64,000 bases of DNA from Mycolicibacterium flavescens (lineage in GTDB: Bacteria > Actinomycetota > Actinomycetes > Mycobacteriales > Mycobacteriaceae), in NCBI GenBank assembly GCA_900637135.1, contig LR134353.1, positions 992,001 to 1,056,000 on the forward strand, in the 5' to 3' direction. Shown one piece after another: positions 39,539-52,334 of this stretch. The position numbers were made by a program, and so were the translations under genes. How positions within the stretch are numbered: position 1 is the stretch's first letter; every line of letters starts with the position of its first letter. The notes beneath the pieces are model-generated. The model searched no databases and was not told where the DNA came from. It saw only the letters and a list, made by a program, of their open reading frames with translations.

Positions 39539-40702
39539 TTGTTGACGACGAACTACGGCGGTCTGGTGCCCGAAGACGAGTCGCTCACCCACCAGATCGT
39601 CGACACGTTCGCAACGGTCAGCCAATCGGATCCGTCGTGGACGGAGAAGATCTGGACGCTCGCGCATGCGCGGGACAACTCGCTGCAGGTCGTGCTCGGC
39701 GTCGGAAAGTACACCAACCGTGGTGTGTTCGACGGTGCGGCCGGGGTGTGCCGCGGCACCGAGCAGTGGACCGTGCGCGGCGGGCGCCGCCTGTCGGCCG
39801 ATCCCTCCTCGACCGCCGTCGGGCCGATCCGCTATCGCGTGCTGGAGCCGCTGCGGTCGATTCAGGTGAGCCTCGAGCCGACCGAACACGCGCCGATCTC
39901 GTTCGACGTGGTCATGCAGGGCAGCTTCGATGCGGCGCTGGAGGATCCGTGGCCCGACCGCAGCCCGGACGGGTACCGCGTCTCCCATAATGTGTTGCGC
40001 TACCACCAGATCGGCGTGGCGTCGGGCTGGGTCGAGGTCGAAGGCCGTCGCTCCGAGATTCGGCCCGACGAGTGGATATCGGTGCGCGATCATTCTTGGG
40101 GCCTGCGCCCCGGGGTTGGTAAGCCCATCCCCGGCCTGCCTCGTGGCGGGCGCAAGATCAAGCAGATGTTCATGACCTGGCTGCCGATGACGCTGACGCG
40201 CCCCGACGGATCAGCGTACTCGCTGTTCGTGATGTACCAGGAGGAGCGTGGCGACGGTTTTCTCGAAATCCGTTGTCAGGCAGAGCAACAGAACGACGAC
40301 GGCACAACGCACCGGTTTGTCTCGGTGGAACAGGATCTGCACTTCAACGACGAGAACCGGCGACTGACCCATGGCACGGTCACGTTGATCGACTCCGACG
40401 GATCGCGGCGACCACTGACTATCACCGCGGCCGGACCGACGGGCTTTCACCTCGGCACGGCCGGCTACTACGGCTGGAACGACTGGGTCTACGGCCAGTG
40501 GGTCGGCGATCTGCGCGTGGAGGGCTACCACGTGACCGACTGCGACACCGCGGAGAACGCCCGCAAGCTGCATCAGCTGCGGGATCTGCTGGTCCGCGTG
40601 GACGATCCGGTGGGCGGCGGTTCCGGGCTCGGCAATGCCGAGACGTTCGCGCTGGGCGAGTTCCCCGAGCGGGGGCTCACCGCCCAGAACTCGTTCCTCT
40701 GA
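39539..40702 (+). CDS. Conserved protein of unknown function, AttH/CrtC-like style
   Basis: A 387-residue protein I cannot assign to an enzyme. It is rich in beta strands, Trp and Gly, with HDHSWGLRPG-like (SVRDHSWGLRPGVG) and GWNDWVYGQWVGDL segments that recall lipocalin-like AttH/CrtC domains. No signal peptide or membrane segment is evident. The TTG at 39539 has GAAAGG upstream. It follows the PF10118-type gene by 6 bp, and such pairs are likely to act on a shared lipid or terpenoid substrate; that is inference. The cutinase gene begins 66 bp later. Confidence 0.7.
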   Translation: MLTTNYGGLVPEDESLTHQIVDTFATVSQSDPSWTEKIWTLAHARDNSLQVVLGVGKYTNRGVFDGAAGVCRGTEQWTVRGGRRLSADPSSTAVGPIRYRVLEPLRSIQVSLEPTEHAPISFDVVMQGSFDAALEDPWPDRSPDGYRVSHNVLRYHQIGVASGWVEVEGRRSEIRPDEWISVRDHSWGLRPGVGKPIPGLPRGGRKIKQMFMTWLPMTLTRPDGSAYSLFVMYQEERGDGFLEIRCQAEQQNDDGTTHRFVSVEQDLHFNDENRRLTHGTVTLIDSDGSRRPLTITAAGPTGFHLGTAGYYGWNDWVYGQWVGDLRVEGYHVTDCDTAENARKLHQLRDLLVRVDDPVGGGSGLGNAETFALGEFPERGLTAQNSFL

Positions 40703-40768
40703 AAAGTGTGACGCGGACCGCGGACCGCGCGCGGAATACATCGTCAACGGCTGGGCGTTTGGCCATGC

Positions 40769-41491
40769 ATGAAGACGAGACTGCCGCTGCGTCGGCTGAT
40801 GATCATAGTTGCGGCAGTATTCATCTCGGGTGCGGCGCTGGGCGCACCGCTGATGACGTCGGCAGCACCGGCCGCTGCGGCGCCCACCGGGGAGTGTCCC
40901 GACGTGCAGGTGGTATTCGCTCGCGGCACCGGGGAACCGGCGGGCGTCGGCCGCGTCGGCCAGGCGTTCGTCGACACGTTGCGACCGCTCGTGGGTGACG
41001 AGTCCGTCGCCGTCTACGCGGTCAACTATCCCGCGACACGGGACTTCCTGCGCGCCGCCGAGGGCGCCAACGACGCCAGCCTGTTCGTCCAGAACATCGC
41101 CACCACCTGCCCGGACACCAGGATCGTGCTCGGTGGGTACTCACAGGGTGCCGCCGTCATCGACGCCATCGCCCTGGCGAACACGCCCACACTCGGCTTC
41201 ACCCAGCCGATGCCCGCCGCGGTCGCCGACCACGTGGCCGCCGTCGCGGTGTTCGGCAACCCCTCCATCCGCCTGCTCGGCGGTCCGCTCACCGCGCTGA
41301 GCCCGGCCTACGGGGCCAAGACCATCGACCTGTGCAACGGCGCGGATCCGGTGTGCTCCAACGGAAATGACGTCGCGGCGCACAGCCTCTACGTCGAGTC
41401 GGGGCTCACCGCTCAGGCGGCGCAGTTCACCGCCGACCGCCTCGGGGCCGCCGCGCCGATCACCACGCTGTCCGGCCACACCGGAGGCTGA
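40769..41491 (+). CDS. Cutinase family protein (Culp-type carboxylesterase)
   Basis: An exported esterase of 240 residues. The signal peptide spans about residues 1-38 (LMIIVAAVFISGAALGAP, then AAPAAAAP). The mature domain begins CPDVQVVFARGTGEPAGVG, the cutinase start with its first disulphide Cys. GGYSQGAAV holds catalytic Ser125, and CNGADPVCSNGNDVAAHSLYVESG carries the catalytic Asp and His plus further cysteines. Mycobacterial Culp proteins cleave short- to medium-chain esters or phospholipids at the cell surface. It converges with pth across 2 bp. Confidence 0.92.
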   Translation: MKTRLPLRRLMIIVAAVFISGAALGAPLMTSAAPAAAAPTGECPDVQVVFARGTGEPAGVGRVGQAFVDTLRPLVGDESVAVYAVNYPATRDFLRAAEGANDASLFVQNIATTCPDTRIVLGGYSQGAAVIDAIALANTPTLGFTQPMPAAVADHVAAVAVFGNPSIRLLGGPLTALSPAYGAKTIDLCNGADPVCSNGNDVAAHSLYVESGLTAQAAQFTADRLGAAAPITTLSGHTGG

Positions 41492-41493
41492 CG

Positions 41494-42072
41494 TCAGCCC
41501 CAGGCGTGCACGATGTTCTGCGCCGGCTCCACGCCCTGTGCCACCAGAATCTCGGTGGCGTCGGCGGCCTGCTCGCAGATCGTCGGCACGTCCTTCCACT
41601 CCGCGGACGTGAAGGTGCTCAACACGAACTTCGCGCCTTCGGTGCGGCCGGGCGGCCTACCGATGCCGATCCGGACGCGCTGAAAGTCGTTGCTGCCCAA
41701 CGACGAAGCCACCGACCGTAGCCCGTTGTGTCCGGCCACACCGCCGCCGAACTTCAGCCGGATCCGGCCGAAGTCGATGTCGAGCTCGTCGTGGATCACC
41801 ACGATGTCGGCCGGTGGCACCGAGTAGAACTTGGCCAGCGGTCCGACCTGCCGACCCGACTCGTTCATGTAGGTACGCGGTTTGGCCAGCACCACCGAGC
41901 GTCCGGCGAGGCGGCCGGTGACCACCTCGGCGCCGGACTTCTTGTGCACCTTGAATCCCGAGCCGATGCGATCGGCGAGGATGTCGGCGACGAGGAACCC
42001 GAGGTTGTGCCGCGTTGTGGCGTATTGCGGTCCCGGGTTGCCCAGGCCGACCACGAGTAGTGGTTCGGCCAT
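41494..42072 (-). CDS. pth: Peptidyl-tRNA hydrolase
   Basis: Pth recycles peptidyl-tRNA released from stalled ribosomes; it is essential in bacteria. The 192-residue protein has [21 protein letters not shown] with the catalytic His, [10 protein letters not shown], and [12 protein letters not shown] with the catalytic Asp, then [12 protein letters not shown]. Length is normal. It lies six bases after rplY on the same strand, as in M. tuberculosis (Rv1014c-Rv1015c). Confidence 0.96.
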   Translation of the reverse strand: MAEPLLVVGLGNPGPQYATTRHNLGFLVADILADRIGSGFKVHKKSGAEVVTGRLAGRSVVLAKPRTYMNESGRQVGPLAKFYSVPPADIVVIHDELDIDFGRIRLKFGGGVAGHNGLRSVASSLGSNDFQRVRIGIGRPPGRTEGAKFVLSTFTSAEWKDVPTICEQAADATEILVAQGVEPAQNIVHAWG

Positions 42073-42078
42073 GCCGGA

Positions 42079-42756
42079 CTACTCGGATTCTTCGGCGGGA
42101 GCCGCTTCGGCGGAGTCGCCCTCGCCCTCGTCGGCGCCCTCGGCGACCTCGGCTGCTGCCTCCTCCGGCGCCTCACCGCCGCCCTCGGCCTCGAGCTCCT
42201 CGGCCGTCGGCGCGATGACGACGTTGACCACCAGCGAATCGGGGTCGGTCACCAGCGTGACACCCGACGGCAGCTCGAGTGAGCCGGCCGTGAACTGCGT
42301 GCCGGCCTCGACACCTTCGACCGAGACGACGACGTTCTCCGGAATCGACTGCACGTCGGCTTCGACCTCGATCGTGTTGGTCTCCTGGGTGACCAGGGTC
42401 CCGGGCACCGCGTCACCCTCGATGACGACGTTGATCTCGACGACAACCTTCTCGCCACGGCGCACGACGAGCAGATCGGCGTGCGTGATGGTGCGGCGGA
42501 TCGGGTGGATGTCGAGAGCCCTGGTCAGCGCGAGCTGCTCCTTGCCGTTGATATCGAGGGTGAGCACCGCGTTGGTGCCCGAGTTGCGGAGCACGGCCGC
42601 GAAGTCACGGCCGTCGAGTTCGAGGTGCTGCGGATCGGTGCCGTGACCGTAGAGGACCGCGGGCACCTTGCCGTTGCGGCGGGCGCGGCGCGATGCGCCC
42701 TTGCCGGTCTCGGTGCGGACCGCCGCGGTCAGGTTGTTGGGGGCGTTCTTCGCCAT
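42079..42756 (-). CDS. rplY: 50S ribosomal protein L25/general stress protein Ctc
   Basis: The long TL5/Ctc form of L25, 225 residues. Residues about 10-95 form the 5S rRNA-binding domain ([23 protein letters not shown]). The C-terminal TL5 beta domain covers about 100-185. A strongly acidic, Ala/Glu-rich tail (the last 40 residues) follows, which is common in mycobacteria. It precedes pth in the same direction and is probably co-transcribed; the gap to the SDR gene upstream is about 140 bp. Confidence 0.95.
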   Translation of the reverse strand: MAKNAPNNLTAAVRTETGKGASRRARRNGKVPAVLYGHGTDPQHLELDGRDFAAVLRNSGTNAVLTLDINGKEQLALTRALDIHPIRRTITHADLLVVRRGEKVVVEINVVIEGDAVPGTLVTQETNTIEVEADVQSIPENVVVSVEGVEAGTQFTAGSLELPSGVTLVTDPDSLVVNVVIAPTAEELEAEGGGEAPEEAAAEVAEGADEGEGDSAEAAPAEESE

Positions 42757-42896
42757 GATGTGGGTGCTCCTGTCGTGTGCTCAGCACGGCGGGGCTCAAC
42801 CACAAGGTTCGCGTCGATAACGGTGGCCTCCGCTGGCGCGGCCACCCTCGCCGTGATCACCGGCCAGGGTAGCCGGAAACGGTGCTGCGCCCCAAA

Positions 42897-43769
42897 TCAG
42901 AGCGGGAAGGCGGTCTCGGTGAGCTGCTCGGAGAGCTCCCACAGTGCCGTCGCCATCCGGCCGTCGCGAGCCAGCGGGCTGCGGAAGCCCGTCGGCCCGG
43001 TGGGACCGCGGCTGCCGAAGCGCGGGCCGACGAACGTGTCGCCCGGCAGATCCTCGGCCACCGCGTACAGGGTCTGGCGGGCACCGAAGTCGGGCTCGGT
43101 GGCGAACACCCGGTTGGCGGCGAGCCAGAAGCGGGTCCCGATCGGGTTGCCGGTCTGGCCCTGCAGGTTGGTGGCGGAGTAGCCCGGATGCGCGGCGATC
43201 GCCCGGATCGGCGAGCCCACCTCGTCGAGTCGACGCTGCAGGTCCTTCGTGAACAGCAGGTTCGCGAGTTTGGACTGGCCGTACGCCGGCCACGCCAGGT
43301 ACGGCCGGGCCTTCCAGTGGAGGTCCTTGAGGTTGATCCGGCCGAAGATGTGCATGACCGAGGACACCGTCACGACGCGGTCGCTGATCTTGGGCAGCAG
43401 CAGGTTGGTCAGGGCGAAGTGGCCGAGATGGTTGGTGCCGATCTGGCTCTCGAAGCCGTCGACCGTCAACGCGTACGGGACGGCCATGATGCCGGCGTTG
43501 TTGACCAGCACGTCGACGGCGTCGACACCATCGGCGAACGCGCGCACGGACGCCAGGTCCTGCAGGTCGAGCTTGCGGACCTCGACGTCCCCGGTGATCG
43601 TCGCCGCGGCCTCGTCACCCTTGGCGGTGTTGCGCACGGCGAGGATGACCTTGGCGCCTGCTCCGGCCAGTTCGCGCGCCGTGATCAAGCCGATGCCGCT
43701 GTTGGCGCCGGTGACGATGACGGTGCGTCCGGTGAAGGAGGGCAGATCCGCGGCGGTCCAGTCGCTCAT
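42897..43769 (-). CDS. SDR family oxidoreductase (retinol-dehydrogenase-like)
   Basis: A 290-residue short-chain dehydrogenase. TGANSGIGLITARELAGAGA is the cofactor loop, VNNAGIM the structural motif, VTVSSVMHIFG the catalytic Ser region, and AYGQSKLANLLF the YxxxK active site. The NTKAKGDEA-like region and the YGQSKLAN helix resemble the WW-oxidoreductase/retinol-dehydrogenase branch, but the substrate is unknown. The ATG at 43769 begins MSDWTAADLP. It has no counterpart in the tuberculosis order between lpqT and rplY, so it is probably an insertion. Palindrome E lies upstream. Confidence 0.86.
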   Translation of the reverse strand: MSDWTAADLPSFTGRTVIVTGANSGIGLITARELAGAGAKVILAVRNTAKGDEAAATITGDVEVRKLDLQDLASVRAFADGVDAVDVLVNNAGIMAVPYALTVDGFESQIGTNHLGHFALTNLLLPKISDRVVTVSSVMHIFGRINLKDLHWKARPYLAWPAYGQSKLANLLFTKDLQRRLDEVGSPIRAIAAHPGYSATNLQGQTGNPIGTRFWLAANRVFATEPDFGARQTLYAVAEDLPGDTFVGPRFGSRGPTGPTGFRSPLARDGRMATALWELSEQLTETAFPL

Positions 43770-43791
43770 GCCGACCACCCTAGTGACGTAC

Positions 43792-43852
43792 CGCGAAATG
43801 GCATTCCAGCAGGTGTCCACTCGCACTTTCGCTGCTGGAATGCCATTTCGCG
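43792..43852. repeat. Palindromic repeat, copy E
   Basis: A perfect 20-bp inverted repeat: CGCGAAATGGCATTCCAGCA at 43792-43811 and its exact complement at 43833-43852, with a 21-nt loop. It lies between the lpqT stop (13 bases away) and the SDR start. No T-run follows on the lpqT strand, so a simple intrinsic terminator is not shown. Sequence differs from copies A-D. Confidence 0.85.
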
Positions 43853-43864
43853 CAAAAACTGGCG

Positions 43865-44548
43865 CTACTTCGGCGGCGGCTTGGGGACCGCGACGTTGAA
43901 GCCGCCGATGATCTTCTCGATGTCGGGGGCCTCTTCGGCGGCTTTCTGGGCGAAACTCGTCACCGTGAACTGGACGAGATAGCGCTGCTTGGCAGGCGGT
44001 GCGCCGGTCGCGATGACGATGCGGTTGTAGCTGTGCATCCGGGTGCCGTTGAGGTCGTAGCTGCCCTCGATCATCGCCGACGGGAAACCCTTGAAGTCGT
44101 CCATGGACGCGTTGAGGCGCTTGAAGTTCTGCGACATCTCGGCGTCGACGTAGCCGTGCTTGATCGCCTCGCGCGGATCGAAGTCACCGGTCAACTTCAT
44201 CACCACCAGCATCGCGATCGGGTACGTCTCGCCCTTGGCGATCACCCTGGTTCCCGGCGCGAAGTTGGTGTTGAAGTACGGCTCCCACCCGGCAGGTGTC
44301 GGATATGAAACGGTGAGATCGGTGAGCTTCTCGGGGAACACGGGCTGCCCGGTCACACCGGCCTGTTCCAGGAACGCCGCGACGGGCACCGGCTTGTCAT
44401 CGGGGTTGGCGGTGGTCGGCGGCGGCGGTGACGACGTCGACCACACCGACTGATAGTTGGGCGGGTCGGTGCCGCAGCCGGACACAGCGGCGATCGCACC
44501 GACAACCGTCACCGCAGCGGCGAGAACTCGAAAGCCTCGACGGCTCAC
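43865..44548 (-). CDS. lpqT: Lipoprotein LpqT
   Basis: A 227-residue lipoprotein of the LpqN/LpqT family. The signal peptide ends in VSGC (Cys near residue 25), followed by a Pro/Thr-rich spacer. The domain contains VSYPTPAGWEPY, AMLVVMKLTGDFDPREAIKHGY and IEKIIGGFNV. Surface exposure is expected from the lipobox. LpqT of M. tuberculosis (Rv1016c) has the same position after prs. It starts with GTG overlapping the arsC stop by four bases, so the two are coupled. Confidence 0.92.
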   Translation of the reverse strand: MSRRGFRVLAAAVTVVGAIAAVSGCGTDPPNYQSVWSTSSPPPPTTANPDDKPVPVAAFLEQAGVTGQPVFPEKLTDLTVSYPTPAGWEPYFNTNFAPGTRVIAKGETYPIAMLVVMKLTGDFDPREAIKHGYVDAEMSQNFKRLNASMDDFKGFPSAMIEGSYDLNGTRMHSYNRIVIATGAPPAKQRYLVQFTVTSFAQKAAEEAPDIEKIIGGFNVAVPKPPPK

Positions 44549-44886
44549 AGAATCTCGCGCACCGCGTCGATCGGCCTGGCCAACCGGGTGCCCTTCGGCG
44601 TGACGACGAACGGCCGCTCGATCAGGATCGGGTTGGCGGCCATCGCGTCGAGGAGCTCGTCGTCCGAGGCGTCCGCCAAACCCAGTTCGCCGTAGAGGGA
44701 TTCACGCTTCCGCACGGCGGTGCGCACGTCGATACCGGCGTCGGAGATCATTTTCTCCAGCTCGGCGCGGGTCGGCGGCGTCTTCAGATATTGCACGATC
44801 TCAGGCTCGATTCCGTTCTCCCGCAACAAGTCCAACGTCTTGCGCGAGGTCGAGCACTTGGGGTTGTGGTAGATCGTCGAGGACAT
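44545..44886 (-). CDS. arsC: Arsenate reductase-type protein (ArsC/Spx family)
   Basis: A 113-residue thioredoxin-fold protein. The active-site motif NPKCSTSRKTLDLL carries the catalytic cysteine near residue 11, and the C-terminal RPFVVTPKGTRLARP holds the oxyanion-binding arginine of ArsC-like reductases. It uses glutaredoxin or mycothiol-type partners in relatives. The start codon directly follows the prs stop, and it overlaps lpqT, so it lies inside the glmU-prs-lpqT operon, where the tuberculosis order has no such gene. Whether it truly reduces arsenate is untested; no other ars genes are near. Confidence 0.87.
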   Translation of the reverse strand: MSSTIYHNPKCSTSRKTLDLLRENGIEPEIVQYLKTPPTRAELEKMISDAGIDVRTAVRKRESLYGELGLADASDDELLDAMAANPILIERPFVVTPKGTRLARPIDAVREIL

Positions 44887-45867
44887 CTATGCCGACCCGT
44901 CGAAAAGGCTTGTCACCGAGCCGTTGTCGAACACCGCGCGGATCGTGTTCGCCAGTAGCGGTGCGATCGACAGCACGGTCAACTGCGCGAAGTGCTTGTC
45001 CTCGCCGATCGGCAGCGTGTTGGTGACGATCACCTCGCAGGCACCCGAATCGGCCAGCCGCTCGCGGGCCGGATCCGAGAGCACACCGTGTGTCGCCGCG
45101 ATGATCACGTCGCCGGCGCCGTCGGCCTTGAGCAGCTTGACCGCACCGGCGATGGTGCCACCGGTGTCGATCATGTCGTCGGTCAGCACGCAGGTCTTGC
45201 CCCGCACGTCGCCGACGACGCGGTTGGACACCACCTCGTTGGGTTTGAGCGGGTCGCGCGTCTTGTGGATGAACGCCAGCGGGACGCCGCCGAGGGAGTC
45301 CGCCCACTTCTCGGCGACGCGAACCCGGCCGGAGTCGGGGGAGACGACCACCATGTCGTGATCGGAGTAATGCTCGGCGATGTAACCGGTGAGCAGCTTC
45401 TGCGCCCGCATGTGGTCGACCGGTCCGTCGAAGAAACCCTGGATCTGGTCGGTGTGCAGGTCGACGGTGACGATCCGGTCTGCGCCCGCGGTCTTGAGCA
45501 GGTCGGCGACCAACCGCGCCGAGATCGGTTCGCGCCCGCGGTGCTTCTTGTCCTGCCGTGCGTACGGATAGAACGGAAGGATCGCGGTGATCCGCTTGGC
45601 GCTGCCGCGCTTGAGCGCATCGATCATGATCAGCTGTTCCATCAGGTGCTGGTTCAGGGGCGCCGGATGGCTCTGCAGCACGAAGGCGTCGCAACCGCGG
45701 ACGGATTCGTCGAACCGGACGAAGATCTCGCCGTTGGCGAAGTCCCGCGCGGTCTGCGCCGTCACGGGTACGTCGAGTTCCTTGGCGACCTGTTCAGCGA
45801 GTTCGGGGTGCGCCCGACCCGAGAACAGCATCAAATTTTTGCGATTGTCGGTCCACTCGGTGCCCAC
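44887..45867 (-). CDS. prs: Ribose-phosphate pyrophosphokinase
   Basis: Prs makes PRPP, the precursor of nucleotides, histidine, tryptophan and arabinose donors of the mycobacterial wall. The 326-residue protein contains ARQDKKHRGREPISARLVADLL, the flexible catalytic loop, VTVDLHTDQIQGFF, VVSPDSGRVRVAEKW, and the PRPP-binding loop VLTDDMIDTGGTI. Length is normal. It lies about 100 bp downstream of glmU and 0 bp before arsC, forming a glmU-prs-arsC-lpqT run. Confidence 0.96.
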   Translation of the reverse strand: MGTEWTDNRKNLMLFSGRAHPELAEQVAKELDVPVTAQTARDFANGEIFVRFDESVRGCDAFVLQSHPAPLNQHLMEQLIMIDALKRGSAKRITAILPFYPYARQDKKHRGREPISARLVADLLKTAGADRIVTVDLHTDQIQGFFDGPVDHMRAQKLLTGYIAEHYSDHDMVVVSPDSGRVRVAEKWADSLGGVPLAFIHKTRDPLKPNEVVSNRVVGDVRGKTCVLTDDMIDTGGTIAGAVKLLKADGAGDVIIAATHGVLSDPARERLADSGACEVIVTNTLPIGEDKHFAQLTVLSIAPLLANTIRAVFDNGSVTSLFDGSA

Positions 45868-45965
45868 GCTGCGCCCTCAAGGTCGGGGATCGATACCGGC
45901 TAATCCTACGTAGCTTGACGCGCCGGCCGTGCCCGGGTGGCCAGATCGTGAACGGCCGGGGCCGC

Positions 45966-47444
45966 TCACCCGGATTCGACGTCGTCCGTAGCCTGCCCGC
46001 CCTCGCCGGCCGATGCCTGCTCTGCGGCCCGCGCCGCCGCCGACCCCGGCCGCTTGCGCGTCACCCAACCCTCGATGTTGCGCTGCGGGCCGGCGGACAC
46101 AGCCAACGCACCGGGCGGTACGTCGTCACGCACGACGGTGCCCGCCCCGGTGTAGGCGCCGTCGCCGACGGTGACCGGGGCGACGAACATCGTGTCCGAC
46201 CCGGTGCGGACGTGCGAGCCGATCGTGGTGCGGCTCTTGGTCTCGCCGTCGTAGTTGACGAAGACGCTCGACGCCCCGATATTGCTGTGCTCGCCGATGT
46301 CGGCGTCGCCGACGTACGTCAGATGCGGCACCTTGGTGCCGGTGCCGATCGTCGAGTTCTTGGTCTCGACGAACGCGCCGAGCTTGCCGTCGGCGCCCAG
46401 CACGGTGCCCGGCCGCAGGTAGGTGAACGGCCCGACCGTCGCGCCGTCCCCGATCACCGACGACGTGGCGTGCGTCCGGCACACGGTCGCGCCGTCACCG
46501 ACCGTGACGTCGGCCAACGTGGTGTCGGGCCCGACCTCACACCGCCCGCCGATGCGGGTGCCGCCGAGCAGCTGGGTGCCCGGCTTGACCACGGTGTCGC
46601 GGCCGATGGTCACGTCGACGTCGATCCACGTCGTCGCGGGATCGACCACCGTGACCCCGGCCCGCTGGTGCGTGGCGACGACGCGCCGGTTCAGCTCCGC
46701 GCCGAGTTCGGCCAGCTGCACGCGGTCGTTGACCCCCGCCACCAGCATCGAGTCGTCGACGTGCTTGGCCCGTACGACCAGACCGTCGGACCGCACGATC
46801 GAGACGACGTCAGTCAGGTATTGCTCCTGCTGGGCGTTGTCCGAGCTCAAGCGGCCCAGCGCCGACCGCAGCGCGGCGGCGTCGAACGCGTACACCCCGG
46901 CGTTGACCTCGGTGATGGCCCGCTGTTCGGGGGTGGCGTCGGCCTGTTCGACGATGCCCATCACTTCGCCGTCCTGGGTGCGCAGGATGCGGCCGTAACC
47001 CGTCGGGTCGGGCAGCGTGGTGGTCAACACGGTCACCGCCGTCGGCCGCCTGCTGTGCGTGCTGATCAGGTCGGCCAGCGTGTCGGCGTCGAGTAACGGC
47101 ACGTCGCCCGAGGTCACCACCAGCGTGCCCGCGAAGTCGGCCGCCAGTGCCGCCAAACCGCACTGCACGGCGTGTCCGGTGCCGAGCTGCTGCTCTTGGG
47201 TGGCGGTGTCGATCGGGCGGCCGAGCTCGGCGGCCAGCCGCTCGACCTCGGGGGTCACCCTTTCCCGGTCCTTGCCGACCACGACGACCAGGTGCTGCGG
47301 GGCCGCCTTGGCCACCGCGTGCAGTGCGTGGGCGAGCATGCTGCGACCCGCCAGCGTGTGCAGCACCTTCGGGGTGTCGGATCGCATCCGGGTTCCGGCG
47401 CCGGCCGCGAGCACGACCACCGCGGTTTCAGGGGCTGCCGTCAT
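45966..47444 (-). CDS. glmU: Bifunctional UDP-N-acetylglucosamine pyrophosphorylase/glucosamine-1-phosphate acetyltransferase
   Basis: GlmU makes UDP-GlcNAc for peptidoglycan and lipopolysaccharide-like glycans in two steps. The N-terminal uridylyltransferase domain begins [27 protein letters not shown] (residues 10-36) with the Rossmann loop. The C-terminal acetyltransferase is a left-handed beta helix built from hexapeptide repeats (about 265-460), with [23 protein letters not shown] and [13 protein letters not shown]. The 492-residue length, with a low-complexity C-terminal tail, matches mycobacterial GlmU (Rv1018c). It starts 82 bp from the tRNA-Gln gene. Confidence 0.96.
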   Translation of the reverse strand: MTAAPETAVVVLAAGAGTRMRSDTPKVLHTLAGRSMLAHALHAVAKAAPQHLVVVVGKDRERVTPEVERLAAELGRPIDTATQEQQLGTGHAVQCGLAALAADFAGTLVVTSGDVPLLDADTLADLISTHSRRPTAVTVLTTTLPDPTGYGRILRTQDGEVMGIVEQADATPEQRAITEVNAGVYAFDAAALRSALGRLSSDNAQQEQYLTDVVSIVRSDGLVVRAKHVDDSMLVAGVNDRVQLAELGAELNRRVVATHQRAGVTVVDPATTWIDVDVTIGRDTVVKPGTQLLGGTRIGGRCEVGPDTTLADVTVGDGATVCRTHATSSVIGDGATVGPFTYLRPGTVLGADGKLGAFVETKNSTIGTGTKVPHLTYVGDADIGEHSNIGASSVFVNYDGETKSRTTIGSHVRTGSDTMFVAPVTVGDGAYTGAGTVVRDDVPPGALAVSAGPQRNIEGWVTRKRPGSAAARAAEQASAGEGGQATDDVESG

Positions 47445-47528
47445 CCGGTCTCCTGCCTATCGGATGTGCGGTTTCATACGCGACACGCCGGTCACGCCGC
47501 ATGTGAGCGCACAATCGCGGCCAAATTG

Positions 47529-47600
47529 CTCCGTCGCCAGGACTCGAACCTGAACTATCTGAACCAAAATCAGAGGTGCTGCCGATTACACCACGACGGA
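47529..47600 (-). tRNA. tRNA-Gln (anticodon TTG)
   Basis: A 72-nt cloverleaf on the minus strand. The acceptor TCCGTCG pairs with CGACGGA and the discriminator is G. The anticodon arm TCTGA-TTTTGGT-TCAGA gives anticodon TTG. The T arm CAGG-TTCGAGT-CCTG is canonical, and CCA is not encoded. In most mycobacteria this tRNA also sits between glmU and a TetR gene. Confidence 0.95.
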
Positions 47601-47717
47601 TCGGACAACTCGTGATGCTAGTCCAATCGCCGGACCCCTCTTCGTTTGTTCCCGACGGCAGGCGCCTCGCCGTCTGATCGACGCCCGACCACGACATCTG
47701 CATCTAACCTGGTAGCC

Positions 47718-48365
47718 GTGGCAGCACTCGACAAGGAGGTCAGGGCACCGCGGGCGCGGATGACGGGCGCCGAGCGGCGCCACCAGCTCATCGAGGTCGC
47801 GCGCAAGCTCTTCGCCGAGCGCGGCTACGAGGGCACCTCGATCGAGGAGATCGCCCAGCGCGCGAACGTCTCCAAGCCCGTCGTCTACGAGCACTTCGGC
47901 GGCAAAGAGGGCCTGTACGCGGTGGTCGTCGACCGCGAGATGTCGGCGTTGCTCGACGGGATCACCTCGTCGCTGACCCGGATGACCAACAACCGCTCGC
48001 GGCTGCGCATCGAACGGGTCGCGCTCGCCCTGCTGACCTACGTCGACGAGCGCACCGACGGCTTCCGCATCCTGATTCGCGACTCCCCGGCGTCGATCAC
48101 CTCAGGCAGCACCTATTCGACGCTGCTCAACGAGGCCGTCAACCAGGTGTCCTCGATCCTGGCCGGCGACTTCTCCCGCCGCGGACTGGACCCGGAGATG
48201 GCGCCGCTCTACGCCCAGGCGTTGGTCGGCTCGGTGTCGATGACCGCGCAGTGGTGGCTCGACGTGCGCGAGCCCAAGAAAGAGGTCGTCGCAGCGCATC
48301 TGGTCAACCTGTGCTGGAACGGGCTGATGCATCTGGAGAACGATCCGCCGTTGCTCGACGAGTGA
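47718..48365 (+). CDS. TetR family transcriptional regulator (Rv1019-like)
   Basis: A 215-residue regulator with an N-terminal HTH at about residues 15-65 ([42 protein letters not shown] spans this region). The C-terminal helical domain includes [17 protein letters not shown]. The GTG at 47718 starts [17 protein letters not shown]; longer frames run into tRNA-Gln. It lies just upstream of mfd on the same strand, 76 bp away, matching Rv1019 before Rv1020. Its ligand and target genes are not visible from sequence. Confidence 0.9.
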   Translation: MAALDKEVRAPRARMTGAERRHQLIEVARKLFAERGYEGTSIEEIAQRANVSKPVVYEHFGGKEGLYAVVVDREMSALLDGITSSLTRMTNNRSRLRIERVALALLTYVDERTDGFRILIRDSPASITSGSTYSTLLNEAVNQVSSILAGDFSRRGLDPEMAPLYAQALVGSVSMTAQWWLDVREPKKEVVAAHLVNLCWNGLMHLENDPPLLDE

Positions 48366-48441
48366 CGTAGATCTCGTCGGCGGATCCGCGCAAACCCTCG
48401 TCGCGGCAAGCCTTTCGGCGCGTGCCTACGATGGAAGCATC

Positions 48442-52077
<3,636 letters not shown>

Positions 52078-52334
52078 TCGCCTGGTCAGGCGGGTTTTCA
52101 AGAGTGCCGCGCCCGGCCCGAACCCAGCAGCGCTGTTAACGCACCGTCATCCCGTTGCGACAAACACGTCGGGGGGTCAAGGTGTTGCTTGCCTTCTAGA
52201 CCGAGGGAAGTCGTCCAAACCGAGGGCGTCGACCACCTACGACAGGTGGATAAGCAATTTCCTAAACCGAACATCACACGATGCCACCGAGGAGTCGGTG
52301 CGTGTCGCGATGACGCAAGGCGAAGGAGTTTTCG

